From the NCBI RefSeq assembly GCF_900699045.1, contig NZ_CAADHL010000001.1, positions 310,001 to 374,000 on the forward strand: a DNA stretch of 64,000 bases, written 5' to 3'. The position numbers and the translations under genes are program-made. Positions within the stretch are counted from its first letter, which is position 1. Each line of letters starts with the position of its first letter. This document shows, one piece after another, positions 55,402 through 64,000 of this stretch. Source of the stretch: Candidatus Williamhamiltonella defendens (lineage in GTDB: Bacteria > Pseudomonadota > Gammaproteobacteria > Enterobacterales > Enterobacteriaceae). A model generated the notes under the pieces. The model made no database searches. It saw only the letters and a list, made by a program, of their open reading frames with translations, and was not told the DNA's origin.

Positions 55402-55899
55402 TTAAGACCTGAGCTTTTTCTCTCTTCTCCTCTGTTGAAAAAAATCTACTAGCATTTTAGAACAGGTTTGAGACAATACATTTGTTTTAATATCAATCCG
55501 TTTGACTCGAATATTCATCATGCGCATTAAAAATGCGACCCCCCCTTTTTTAGGATCTGAGGCACCATAAACCAATCGTCGAATCCGGCTATGCATAATA
55601 GCTCCGACACACATCATACAGGGCTCTAAAGTGACATATAAAGTGGCATTGACCAAACGATAATTTTTTTGATGTTGTCCTGCTTGCCTCAGTGCTATGA
55701 TTTCGGCATGAGCCGTCGGATCATGACACATCATCGATTGATTCCATCCTTCGCTTATCGATTGATTCTTCACTACTACCACCGCACCGATAGGCACTTC
55801 TCCCGAGGCTTGTGCTTTTTCTGCAAGTGAAAGTGCGTGGTGCATCCAATAGTGATCATCACACTCTGAGTCAGGTGCAGGGAGGCTTTTGATATTCAT
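55402..55899 (-). CDS. tadA: tRNA-specific adenosine deaminase TadA
   Basis: A 165-residue deaminase (E. coli 167) that makes inosine at position 34 of tRNA-Arg(ACG). The zinc and proton-shuttle motif is HAEIIALRQAG (His and Glu near residues 66-68) and the second zinc motif is PCMMCVGAIMHSR (two Cys near 96-99). It is intact although surrounded by pseudogenes, fitting its essential role. In E. coli it follows yfhB/mltF; that context is absent. Confidence 0.95.
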   Translation of the reverse strand: MNIKSLPAPDSECDDHYWMHHALSLAEKAQASGEVPIGAVVVVKNQSISEGWNQSMMCHDPTAHAEIIALRQAGQHQKNYRLVNATLYVTLEPCMMCVGAIMHSRIRRLVYGASDPKKGGVAFLMRMMNIRVKRIDIKTNVLSQTCSKMLVDFFQQRRREKKLRS

Positions 55900-55981
55900 A
55901 AGGCCATTTTTTTGAATTGTTACTTTGAATAAAGTCTTTTAAAAGCATCCCGAAGAGCTAGAATTTTGAGCTGTCGTCATC

Positions 55982-56568
55982 TCATTTTATCCTATTTTTA
56001 TAGCATTTTATAAGTTCATTGATCTGTCCTTTAGAGACAGAATCTAACAGATTTTTCATCTGCTGTAGACGTATTAAATCTTCATCCGCATTTTCAGTAG
56101 AATCCCCCCTTGTGTAAAAACCATAAACACTTAATCGACGCCAATGCCCTATTAATGCTCTCTAGATTGAGTGCACCCGTAATTTTTAATTTCCCTGAAT
56201 CGCAATCAATAATAATATTACAGTGACTTACTAAGTATGATATGCTGCCATATTTTTCATCTTTTTCAATGCTCCATTTTTTCCAGAATTGATAATCTTT
56301 TCGTAGCAAGTTATCTGGCCACAGATCCAATCTCTCGAAGGGTATTACTCAAAAATTCGCTAATACTCTCGTCTTTAAAGGTTTTATCTCTATAGCAATC
56401 TTCCAAAGATTACAGTGTATCTACGCCGAAATCATTATCGAAAGGGCTGGAGTCATCACAGGCATCATAATAAAAATCTTCTTCAGCAAAACTCACACAA
56501 CAGAGGTGAGAAGTATCCCTATGTACTCCTTCCTCTAGATCATCCTAATAGTAAAGTTGTGTTGACAT
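55982..56568 (-). pseudogene. Unidentified broken gene next to the effector remnant
   Basis: Reading through lesions gives about 195 residues: an acidic start (MSTQLYY, then FAEEDFYYDACDDSSPFDND), then SEFLSNTLREIG, LWPDNLLRKDYQFWKKWSI, HCNIIIDCDSGKLKITGALN, LESINRALASIKCLW, and, after a shift at a run of six C's on the plus strand (56104-56109), NADEDLIRLQQMKNLLDS to NRIK. I do not recognise the family. Position beside a type III-type effector and acidity would suit a chaperone or immunity-type partner, but that is speculation. Confidence 0.55.
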
Positions 56569-56840
56569 ATTTAATTTGTTTTCCTTTTAGGGTTTAATCA
56601 TATTAATAACGATGAATAAATAAAAAATCAATTATCTGTTTTTAGTTAGTAACCTAAAGCAGGTTTTTTAGAGGTAAATCTTTTCTTTCGAAAAGATACT
56701 ATCTTTATATGTATCAATCTTTTAAAAACAAATTAAGCAGCATTTTATTGTAAAATTTATTTAACAAAAATATTGAATAAGTATAAAAAAGAAGCATCTT
56801 CTATTGTATGGGTTTATCTACAAATAAAAAGAAAAACGAT

Positions 56841-58050
56841 ATGAATAGAGTTAATCATCTCTCGATACATCCATCATATGAGAATACAGCATCAACGCAA
56901 TCTACACTCTCCTCCCTATCGAGGGAATTATCATTAGTCAAAAATATTAATTATAGTCAATCGATGTACCATATATCTAGATTGCAAAATCTGCTTATTT
57001 TTTGTTCTAAAGAAAACAACAAAAAACGCATTCTTAGAGAAAGAGAGGGACAATTCATGGCGAATAATTCTTACAAATGAGATCCCTACTGATACAAAAA
57101 AAAAGCGAATAAAATCGTTTTGAATTTCGTTAATGGCTATCAGATTGATTATAACTATTTGAAAAGTAACATGAGTCAGAAGAATAGAAAAAATCTTATA
57201 TTTTGATAATACAGTGCTAATTATTGATACTAAGTCCCAAAAATATCCTGTATGGCGGCTAGTGTTTTATTAGAATTGACTAATACGGCAACGCTTAACA
57301 TGCCGCATACTTCTATATCTCCTCTGAACTGAAGAAATTATGGGAACTCTTCAGTGATTTTAAGAGTAAAATTAAACAACTAGGAAAAGAGTAACCAGAT
57401 ATTTTTGTAAATAAAATCATCAACCTTTTTGTTAATGTAAAGACTATGTGAAGTACAAATGTTGAGCTTAATCTAAGTAGGAACAGGGTCACGATCGGTG
57501 AAGACGAGGTCGCTATTCTGACACCATACCAAAAAGATAATCAGATAGAAGACCACCTAAGAATGTATCTGAAAGAGAAAATTGATCATGTCAGAGTACT
57601 TAGTTCTAATAAAAATATCGAATATCGAGGGCTAAAAAATATTTTTCGCCAGGTTTCTGTATAGAAAGATCAGTTTCTGTGCAATCGGAATTAACATGAA
57701 AAATGCATTTAAAGATGGTGCTACATGTGATAATTATTCCCTAAATATCAGGCATTGAAATAACACTCATATAATTAAGCTTTTACATGTAAAATTAGCC
57801 CGTTCATGGCGTGATTAGCTCTGAAGATACAATAATGTTGGCAACCGAAGTAGAAAAGCACAACAAAAGAGGAATTGATTGTACTGCTGGTACAGCTCGC
57901 ACTGTGGTTCTGGCAGCCACAGTCTCAGTGAAGCAACAAAAAAATCACATCAGTCTTTAGGATCTCATCCTTCATCTTCTTAAAAACCGTGCTGCCAATA
58001 TAGTTAAAACCAAAGACCAGCACTGTTGGCTGAAAGATCCCATATTTTAA
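56841..58050 (+). pseudogene. YopH/SptP-like protein tyrosine phosphatase (type III effector type), degenerate
   Basis: The N-terminal 80 codons from 56841 (MNRVNHLSIHPSYENTAS) are readable but have no clear counterpart. From 57463 a clean stretch contains NRVTIGEDEVAILTPYQ, QIEDHLRMYLKEKIDHV, VLSSNKNIE and GLKNIFRQ, which aligns in order with the YopH phosphatase domain (YIQVG, SQLESHFRMLAENRTPVLAVLAS and MPDYFRQ). Next come FKDGATCDNYSLNIRH, KLLHVKLARSWRD (the WPD-loop position) and, at 57877-57903, DCTAGTART, a CX5R phosphatase loop (Cys codon 57880). It ends NIVKTKDQ, like YopH IMVQKDEQ. Many stops. The invariant His before Cys is Asp and the WPD proline is Arg, so the remnant is dead. 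Confidence 0.75.
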
Positions 58051-58740
58051 ATATTTCTATTTTACATTAGTAGAACCTGATAATTCATTAACTGTTGGAA
58101 TTAACAAACAGGCAATACTGATTGCCTTCAGAGAAGATTAGCAAGTTTTTTAATTCTAACTAGCGCTGATAGTTTTTTCTGCCAGAGAACTTTCATAAAT
58201 TATGGGATATGCTGACCCGCCTTGACTTCTAGAAGTGAAAAAACGACATGCCGAATCCCAGTACTTTTTCCAGGCATCCTGATATTTTTCACTAATATTT
58301 TTAGTTCACTTTGCATAGCTTTAAAACTTTTGGATATGTTTCATTTAACATTTTTTGGCTGACTGATATTCATTTGATGAGTCTTAGGTCATACCCACTT
58401 GCGTTATGAGAATAGCAGAACGTTTGGCCATTAATGGGAATATTGTCGCCAGGCTAAATAAAGTTACTGTTTTTTAAAACATTAAAATTTCCTATTATTA
58501 AATACTGAAAAAGATTAAGTTTCAGTGAGTAAACCACACCCTTTGTTCTTCATGAAATTGAATCAAATAATGCATCAAGAAACCAGGTTTTCTATAAAAA
58601 CAAACCACTTATATGGGATAGTACCTATTTTATCTTTTATCATCCTCAAAAAAACAAATCTTCTGTTAACCTTGACTTTGTCAATAGTTCATATTTCAGC
58701 ATGCCTTAAAATTTAAGATTATTTCTAATTTTAAAAATAT
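58051..58740. other. Unassigned AT-rich stretch between effector and protease remnants
   Basis: No family recognised on either strand. It may hold the promoter and lost 5' part of the serralysin gene, or fragments of another accessory gene too worn to read. Confidence 0.4.
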
Positions 58741-60415
58741 GACCTTTAAATTTATTAAAGAAATAAAAATTATGATTACACACGCTCAAAATTGATTCAT
58801 AAACAAATTAAATCTTAAAATTTAAATAAAATTCAAGAAAATGAAATCAAAAATACATTAAGGGCTACGTACAATTGGAATGGAGAAAAAATATGGATAA
58901 AGTGGCTTTTAAAATTTTTCATTTGAAATTGAAAAACCATTCAAAAAGATTAGATAAAAAAGTATTTGGAAAAGTGATATTATTTACTAAAAATCAAATT
59001 CAAAAAAGCAAAATTAATTTTGCAATTTTATTCTAATGTCGCCAATATTTATTTTACTGAACACAAAGAATAAGATATTAATAAAAAATCATCTTATTTT
59101 TAATGATATTAAAATCACCCCCGTAAGTAGATTGAAAAGAGGAGCTACTTATCTTCCTAGTAAGGATGGTAAAAGCTCTATTTAGATTAATGCAGAGCTA
59201 TAAGATAACTTAAATCCAAATCCAAAAAATTTTGGGAATTTTACTTTAAATCATGAAATCGGCTATGCTTTGAGACTGAGACATTCACATATCAGTAAAT
59301 CTTATACTCATTAAATCAGTGTGATGCGTTACTATAAATAGCTTCAATACAATAGCTAGTATCCATTAGCTTCAATACAATAGCTAGTATCCATCTGGCC
59401 CTTAAATATATGACATCGCATTCGTTCAGTACCTTTATGGAGCTAATCTTGAAACACATATGTGTAATACAATTTATGGTTTCAATTCTAATTTTGGCTG
59501 GCCTTATCTTAGTGTGGAAAATGCAGATGATCCCATGATTTTTGTGTTTGGGCCGCGGGTGGTATCGATAATTTCTATTTTTCTGGTTATCTTCAAAATC
59601 AAAGAAGCAATTTAGAATCGAGCTAATTTTCTGATGTCGGTGGATTTAAAAAATGTTTCTATTGCATACAGGGTTAGCATTGAAAATGCGATCAGCGGCT
59701 CTTGAGATGACGAAATTATAGGGAATGAAGTAGATCATGTTTTACGAAAAGGAAACAACCGTTTATACGTTGTGGAAGGGGCTGATAAATTACTTGTGGA
59801 AGGAGCTCCGATCAACTTTGGGGAGAAAAAGATACCGACTATCTGTTTGGTGGAGAAGACCTAGACTTTTTATTTGAAAGCCAAGGAAACGATTGTCTGG
59901 TAGGAGGAAGAAGAAGAGATCAACTTTGGAGAGAAAAAGGAGCAGATACTTTACTGGGAGAGATGGGGGATGATTATCTTTTAGGCGGAATAGAGTCAGA
60001 TAAACTCACAGGAGGCCAGGAAAGTAATATATTTTTTATCAACCTTGTAATGACTCTGTGACATTATCTACTGATACCATGTATGATTTTGAAGTGGGCA
60101 TTGACAAAATAGACCTATCTCGTATCAGGAATTAGATCAAAAAATTCAATTTACAGATCTATTTTACTTTAAAGGCCAAACAGAAATTCAACAACGTCAT
60201 CATAGTGTTCTTAACATTACTTATCTCATGATTCATTTTTCTGATTCTATTGAAAAAATGCATTGAATAATAACGATATGATGATTAATTTCACTGGAAA
60301 TAAAAAACTTACTGTACCGATTTTATTTTTCTCGCTTTCTAATAAATATCAGATAGGATTTATAAGTGACTTCACTCATGGTAAAATTTTAATGCGTGAA
60401 GATTTTATATTTTTA
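58740..60415 (+). pseudogene. Serralysin-type RTX metalloprotease (peptidase M10B), degenerate
   Basis: Pieces in changing frames follow serralysin order: YNWNGEKIW (58870), NVANIYFTEHK (59033-59065), then at 59246-59290 NHEIGYALRLRHSH, the zinc site HEIGHALGLSHP with the second His now Tyr and the Gly now Arg. VMRYY stands at the Met-turn. YLYGANLETHM and YGFNSNFG (59430-59500) match QHLYGAN and VYGFNSN. VSIAYRVSIENAISGS (59655-59700) follows, then RTX nonapeptides (59830-60024; LFGGEDLDF, LLGEMGDDY, LLGGIESDK), DFEVGIDKIDLSRI (60085-60126) and a possible tail. Such proteases are secreted by type I systems. A 28-bp tandem duplication further disrupts it. Confidence 0.88.
59340..59395. repeat. 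28-bp tandem duplication in the protease remnant
   Basis: Two adjacent copies of a 28-base unit (59340-59367 and 59368-59395) starting AGCTTCAATACAATAGCTAG match at 27 of 28 bases. It lies in the segment corresponding to the DDIAAIQHLYGAN region of serralysins and adds one of several frameshifts. Confidence 0.95.
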
Positions 60416-61768
60416 AATTTTTCTAATAAAATTTTTTAAAAAGTAACTCAATATTAATAATATTAACCAGACACATCCCATAAAAAGGGAAATACGTGTG
60501 CTGGGAAAGCAGCCAATTAATATCATAATAAAAATAAGAAATACGATTCCAATAGCTGAGGTAATCACCCCTCCTAATAGTGGAAATTCCAATTTTTTCT
60601 TTTCTTCTTTCGTTAAAGAGCAACGAAAAGAAATTTGAGAAAGTAAGATCATAATCCATACGAATACAGTCGCAAAAGTCGCCAAGGAGGCAATCACCAA
60701 AAATACTTTATCGGGCATGATGTAATTGAGATACACCGCAATCAACATCGCCATCATCATAAAAAGCACGCTCACCCAAGGTGCACCGCGTTTAGAAATT
60801 TTATTCAATATTTTAGGAGAATGCCCTTGCTCTGCCATGCCATTTAACATTCGGCCAACACCAAAAACATCGCTATTAATTGCAGAGACAGAGGCTGTTA
60901 TCACAACAAAATTTAAAATGCTAGCAGCGACTGTGATGCCAATATGTTGAAAGGTTAATACGAAGGGGCTACCTATCGTACTGATTTGATTCCAAGGAAA
61001 GATAGACATAATCACGAACAAGGTCCCCACGTAAAAAATAAGAATACGTAATGGCACGGAATTAATAGCTTTAGGAATAGATTTTTTAGGATCTTTCGCT
61101 TCACCAGCATTGATCCCTATAATTTCAATGCCGCCATAAGCAAACATCACCACCTGAAGTGATAAAATCATCCCCCAAATACCATGGCTAAAAAAGCCCC
61201 CGTTAACCCATAAATTTTGGATACCCGTCGGTTTACCACCGTTACCAATCCCCCCAACGATCACACCAACGCCGACCAGTATCATTAAAATGATGGTGGC
61301 CACTTTAAAAAATGAAAACCAGAATTCTAATTCGCCAAATACATGGACACTCATCAAATTAATGCTACCGATAATCAGCACTATGCTTAATACCCAAATC
61401 CAATGAGGTACTTCTGGGAACCAGACTCCCATATAAACACCAAAGGCCGTTACGTCGGCAATGGCCACAATCAAAATTTCAAAACAGTATGTCCAGCCTA
61501 TAACATAACCGGCCATAGGGCCTAAATATTTCTCTGCATACAGAGAAAAAGAGCTTGATTTTGGGTTATTTACCGCCATTTCACCCAAGGCTCGCATAAT
61601 GATGAAGGCAGCGAGGCCACCCATCATATAAGCCACTAAAACACTAGGGCCTGCCATTTTAATCGCATCGGCTGAACCATAAAATAAACCCGTTCCAATC
61701 GCTGATCCCAATGCCATAAAACGGATATGGCGGGCATTTAATCTGCGTTTTAGCGTATTTTTAGCCAT
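60413..61768 (-). CDS. proY: APC-family amino acid permease, ProY type
   Basis: A 451-residue permease (E. coli ProY 457) with about 12 membrane segments. Highly similar stretches include RHIRFMALGSAIGTGLFYGSADAIKMAGPS, GWTYCFEILIVAIADVTAFG, FGELEFWFSFFKVATI, AYGGIEIIGI and INSDVFGVGRM. These match ProY better than LysP, AroP or GabP. ProY is annotated as a cryptic proline permease; transport specificity is uncertain. The signature unwound segment GSAIGTG (about residues 22-28) is intact. The gene ends at the boundary of the serralysin remnant. Confidence 0.93.
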   Translation of the reverse strand: MAKNTLKRRLNARHIRFMALGSAIGTGLFYGSADAIKMAGPSVLVAYMMGGLAAFIIMRALGEMAVNNPKSSSFSLYAEKYLGPMAGYVIGWTYCFEILIVAIADVTAFGVYMGVWFPEVPHWIWVLSIVLIIGSINLMSVHVFGELEFWFSFFKVATIILMILVGVGVIVGGIGNGGKPTGIQNLWVNGGFFSHGIWGMILSLQVVMFAYGGIEIIGINAGEAKDPKKSIPKAINSVPLRILIFYVGTLFVIMSIFPWNQISTIGSPFVLTFQHIGITVAASILNFVVITASVSAINSDVFGVGRMLNGMAEQGHSPKILNKISKRGAPWVSVLFMMMAMLIAVYLNYIMPDKVFLVIASLATFATVFVWIMILLSQISFRCSLTKEEKKKLEFPLLGGVITSAIGIVFLIFIMILIGCFPSTRISLFMGCVWLILLILSYFLKNFIRKI

Positions 61769-61774
61769 GGTTTC

Positions 61775-62437
61775 CTAACAGATATGCAAAAATTCCTGCC
61801 TGGTATTTTGACTGGATTTAAATAATCCTCTTAAAGAGGTCGTTCTCGTCACGCTGCTTCTATCACAAATTCCACGGGCCTTGACACAATAATGAGTCGC
61901 ATCAATTGACACCGCCACATTTTCAGTCGATAACAATGTTTGTAATGCCAAAATAATTTGTTGGGTTAATCTTTCCTGAACTTGCGGCCGCTGAGAAAAA
62001 AATTGCACCACCCGATTTATCTTCGATAAACCAATAATATAATCTTTAGGAATGTAAGCTATAGTAGCTTTACCATCAATACTCGCAAAATGATGTTCAC
62101 AAGTACTACTCAGACTGATGTCATGTACTGTAATCATTTCATCTACCTGCATTTTATTTTGAATAAGAGTAATTTCAGGAAAATAAGCATAATCCAATCC
62201 TAAAAAAATTTCATCGAGATACATTGATGCAATGCGCGAAGGCGTTTTAGAGAGACTGTCATCTTTTAAATCAAGATTTAATAGTTCCATGATCTGGGTG
62301 ATATTCTTTGCAATATGAGATCTACGAGTTGCAGAATCTAATAATCCGTTTTTAGGATCCATATTGAAAGGATTCTCGAGCCCATGTTTGACAAGCGCTT
62401 CATGAACTTGACGAGCTTCTTTACTGAATGATGACAT
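61775..62437 (-). CDS. folE: GTP cyclohydrolase I
   Basis: A 220-residue enzyme (E. coli 222) that begins folate and queuosine-type pterin synthesis from GTP. The zinc ligands lie in [12 protein letters not shown] (Cys and His near residues 110-113) and in [13 protein letters not shown] (Cys near 181). [26 protein letters not shown] is nearly identical to E. coli. The start MSSFSKEAR at 62437 fits E. coli MPSLSKEA; an ATG 15 bases upstream is less likely. It lies close to proY. Confidence 0.95.
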   Translation of the reverse strand: MSSFSKEARQVHEALVKHGLENPFNMDPKNGLLDSATRRSHIAKNITQIMELLNLDLKDDSLSKTPSRIASMYLDEIFLGLDYAYFPEITLIQNKMQVDEMITVHDISLSSTCEHHFASIDGKATIAYIPKDYIIGLSKINRVVQFFSQRPQVQERLTQQIILALQTLLSTENVAVSIDATHYCVKARGICDRSSVTRTTSLRGLFKSSQNTRQEFLHIC

Positions 62438-62516
62438 TTTTTCTCCAATCAACTGAGGGCCTTTTAAAAAATAATTGCATCGCCGAAAATATATGTGAGA
62501 TGTTATTGCACCGTCA

Positions 62517-64000
62517 TTAAGGTTGAATCCCTTGGCTCAGTAAATATTCTTCATAATTTCCTCTGAAATTCTTCACTGTGTCAGGCATGATTTCAATAAT
62601 TCGGGTGGCCAGTGAATTCACAAATTCACGATCATGAGAGACGAATATCAGCGTGCCTTCATATTTTTCTAAGGCAAGATTAAGCGATTCAATAGATTCC
62701 ATATCTAAATGGTTGGTGGGCTCGTCCATAATGAGAATATTTGAGCACTGCATCATCAGCTTACCGAAGAGCATTCTTCCTTTTTCTCCTCCAGATAACA
62801 CTTTCACTGATTTTTTGATGTCGTCTTGATTAAACAATAAACGGCCTAATATGCTCCTTACAGCTTGTTCATCGTCTTTTTCCTTCTTCCATTGCGTCAT
62901 CCAGTCTAATACCGTCATTTCAATTTCAAAGTCATGAGAATGATCCTGAGCGTAATAACCGATATTGCTATTTTCTGACCATTTTACATGGCCTGCATCT
63001 GGGGGTAACGCACCAATTAAAATTTTCAGTAATGTAGTTTTACCAATTCCATTAGCGCCTAATACCGCCACCTTTTCGCCGACTTCAATCATTAGGTTGA
63101 GCCCTTTAAAAAGAGTGCTATTAAACCCTTTCGCTAATTTATTTACTTCTAGTGCATTTCTGAATAATTTTTTCTCTTGCTCAAAACGAATAAATGGATT
63201 TTGACGACTTGTGGCCTTAACTTCATTAAATTGAATTTTTTCAATTTGTCGAGCGCGCGAAGTCGCTTGTTTCGACTTAGATGCATTCGCACTAAAACGA
63301 TTGACAAAAGATTGTAATTCAGAAATTTGTGCCTTTTTCTTGGCATTTTCTGCGAGTAAATGCTCACGAGATTGGGTCGCGGCGTACATATATTGGTCGT
63401 AATTTCCGGGATAAATGCGCAACTCGCCGTAATCTAGATCCGCCATATGGGTGCACACCATGTTAAGAAAATGACGATCGTGGGAAATTATGATCATTGT
63501 ACTGCTACGTTGGTTTAGTGTTTGCTCCAACCAGCGGATCGTATCAATATCTAAATTATTGGTGGGTTCATCCAGCAGCAGTATGTCAGGATCGGAAAAC
63601 AACGCTTGGGCTAACAACACCCTCAACTTCCAACCAGGCGCAATATCGCTCATGGGGCCATTATGTTTTTTAGTAGGTATACCAACACCCAATAATAACT
63701 CACCGGCGCGAGATTCTGCACTATAACCATCCATCTCCCCATAAGCTACTTCCAGATCTGCGACTCTATAGCCGTCTTCTTCTGTCATTTCAGGCAACGC
63801 ATAAATGCGATCACGCTCTTCCTTTAATTTCCATAGTTCGTTATGTCCCATCACCACGGTATCTAAAACACTGTATTTTTCGAAAGCAAATTGATCTTGG
63901 AGAAGTTTCCCGATCCGTTCGTTCACATCAAGTGAAACTTGCCCGTTTGTTGCGGTGAGATCTTTACCTAAAATCTTCATAAAGGTGGATTTACCACATC
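62517..64000 (-). CDS. ybiT: ABC-F family ATPase YbiT, C-terminal part (5' end outside window)
   Basis: About 494 residues of the 530-residue YbiT are present; the gene runs off the right edge, where CGKSTF, the end of the first Walker A, is still visible. The first domain has Walker [21 protein letters not shown]; the linker [24 protein letters not shown] is typical of ABC-F proteins; the second domain has Walker [13 protein letters not shown], signature [16 protein letters not shown] and Walker [24 protein letters not shown] proteins act on the ribosome E site; YbiT is linked to rescue of particular stalled complexes. No transmembrane part. Confidence 0.95.
   Translation of the reverse strand, partial: CGKSTFMKILGKDLTATNGQVSLDVNERIGKLLQDQFAFEKYSVLDTVVMGHNELWKLKEERDRIYALPEMTEEDGYRVADLEVAYGEMDGYSAESRAGELLLGVGIPTKKHNGPMSDIAPGWKLRVLLAQALFSDPDILLLDEPTNNLDIDTIRWLEQTLNQRSSTMIIISHDRHFLNMVCTHMADLDYGELRIYPGNYDQYMYAATQSREHLLAENAKKKAQISELQSFVNRFSANASKSKQATSRARQIEKIQFNEVKATSRQNPFIRFEQEKKLFRNALEVNKLAKGFNSTLFKGLNLMIEVGEKVAVLGANGIGKTTLLKILIGALPPDAGHVKWSENSNIGYYAQDHSHDFEIEMTVLDWMTQWKKEKDDEQAVRSILGRLLFNQDDIKKSVKVLSGGEKGRMLFGKLMMQCSNILIMDEPTNHLDMESIESLNLALEKYEGTLIFVSHDREFVNSLATRIIEIMPDTVKNFRGNYEEYLLSQGIQP

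Noticed and set aside
58525..58716. 63-codon plus-strand frame as the start of the serralysin gene
   Set aside because: Its sequence has no serralysin feature, and the first readable serralysin segment begins about 150 bases later.

Overview
This is an AT-rich segment of an enterobacterial (Enterobacterales, Gammaproteobacteria) chromosome. Nearly every intact protein reads as a direct counterpart of an Escherichia coli or Yersinia protein, and long gene blocks keep the enteric order. At least eleven genes are broken by stops, frameshifts and truncations, spacers are AT-rich, and several genes are missing from conserved clusters. This is typical of a host-restricted bacterium whose genome is decaying, such as a facultative insect symbiont of the Hamiltonella/Regiella type. 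That placement is an inference; no 16S rRNA is present.

Layout. 1-3.4 kb: start of tsaD, then ybhL, srmB and ung. 3.6-4.9 kb: ptsG pseudogene. 5.1-15.4 kb (minus strand): the enteric fatty-acid/cell-wall block ycfH, holB, tmk, mltG, fabF, acpP, fabG, fabD, fabH, rpmF, yceD, rluC, without pabC, plsX and yceF. 15.4-20.1 kb: rne with a long leader, pyrC, erpA. 20.2-23.7 kb (minus): obgE, mltC and an in-frame mutY-yggX fusion. 23.8-27.7 kb: trmB, tRNA-Asn, rsmI, envC, yeaL. 27.7-29.7 kb: tmcA pseudogene. 29.8-37.3 kb: gltX, fis, rpsT, nhaA pseudogene, dnaJ, dnaK (with a sigma-32-like promoter), ppa. 37.4-45 kb: sthA pseudogene, fabR, glnHPQ, an IS5-family remnant, pckA pseudogene, rpmE. 45.5-52 kb: sirB1, kdsA, metNIQ behind MetJ-like boxes, proS. 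52-60.4 kb: a decayed accessory stretch with a family 2 glycosyltransferase remnant, relA pseudogene, intact tadA, an unidentified broken gene, a YopH-like protein tyrosine phosphatase pseudogene and a serralysin-type RTX metalloprotease pseudogene. 60.4-64 kb (minus): proY, folE and the truncated-by-window ybiT.

How it fits together. Core information processing (tRNA modification and charging, replication clamp loading, RNA decay, chaperones, ribosomal proteins), fatty acid elongation and envelope maintenance are retained. Amino acid uptake is kept (glutamine, methionine and a ProY-type permease). Lost functions are glucose uptake by PtsG, gluconeogenesis by PckA, pH/sodium control by NhaA, the soluble transhydrogenase, TmcA wobble acetylation and the RelA stringent response. 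This suits a nutrient-rich, stable host environment.

The most interesting material is not an intact new system but a virulence fossil at 56.8-60.4 kb. A degenerate YopH/SptP-type phosphatase with a recognisable CX5R loop lies next to a degenerate serralysin whose zinc motif has lost a histidine. Together they suggest descent from a type III-secreting, protease-secreting pathogen. The mutY-yggX fusion, with a Shine-Dalgarno-like site at the internal yggX start, is the most testable oddity among the intact genes.
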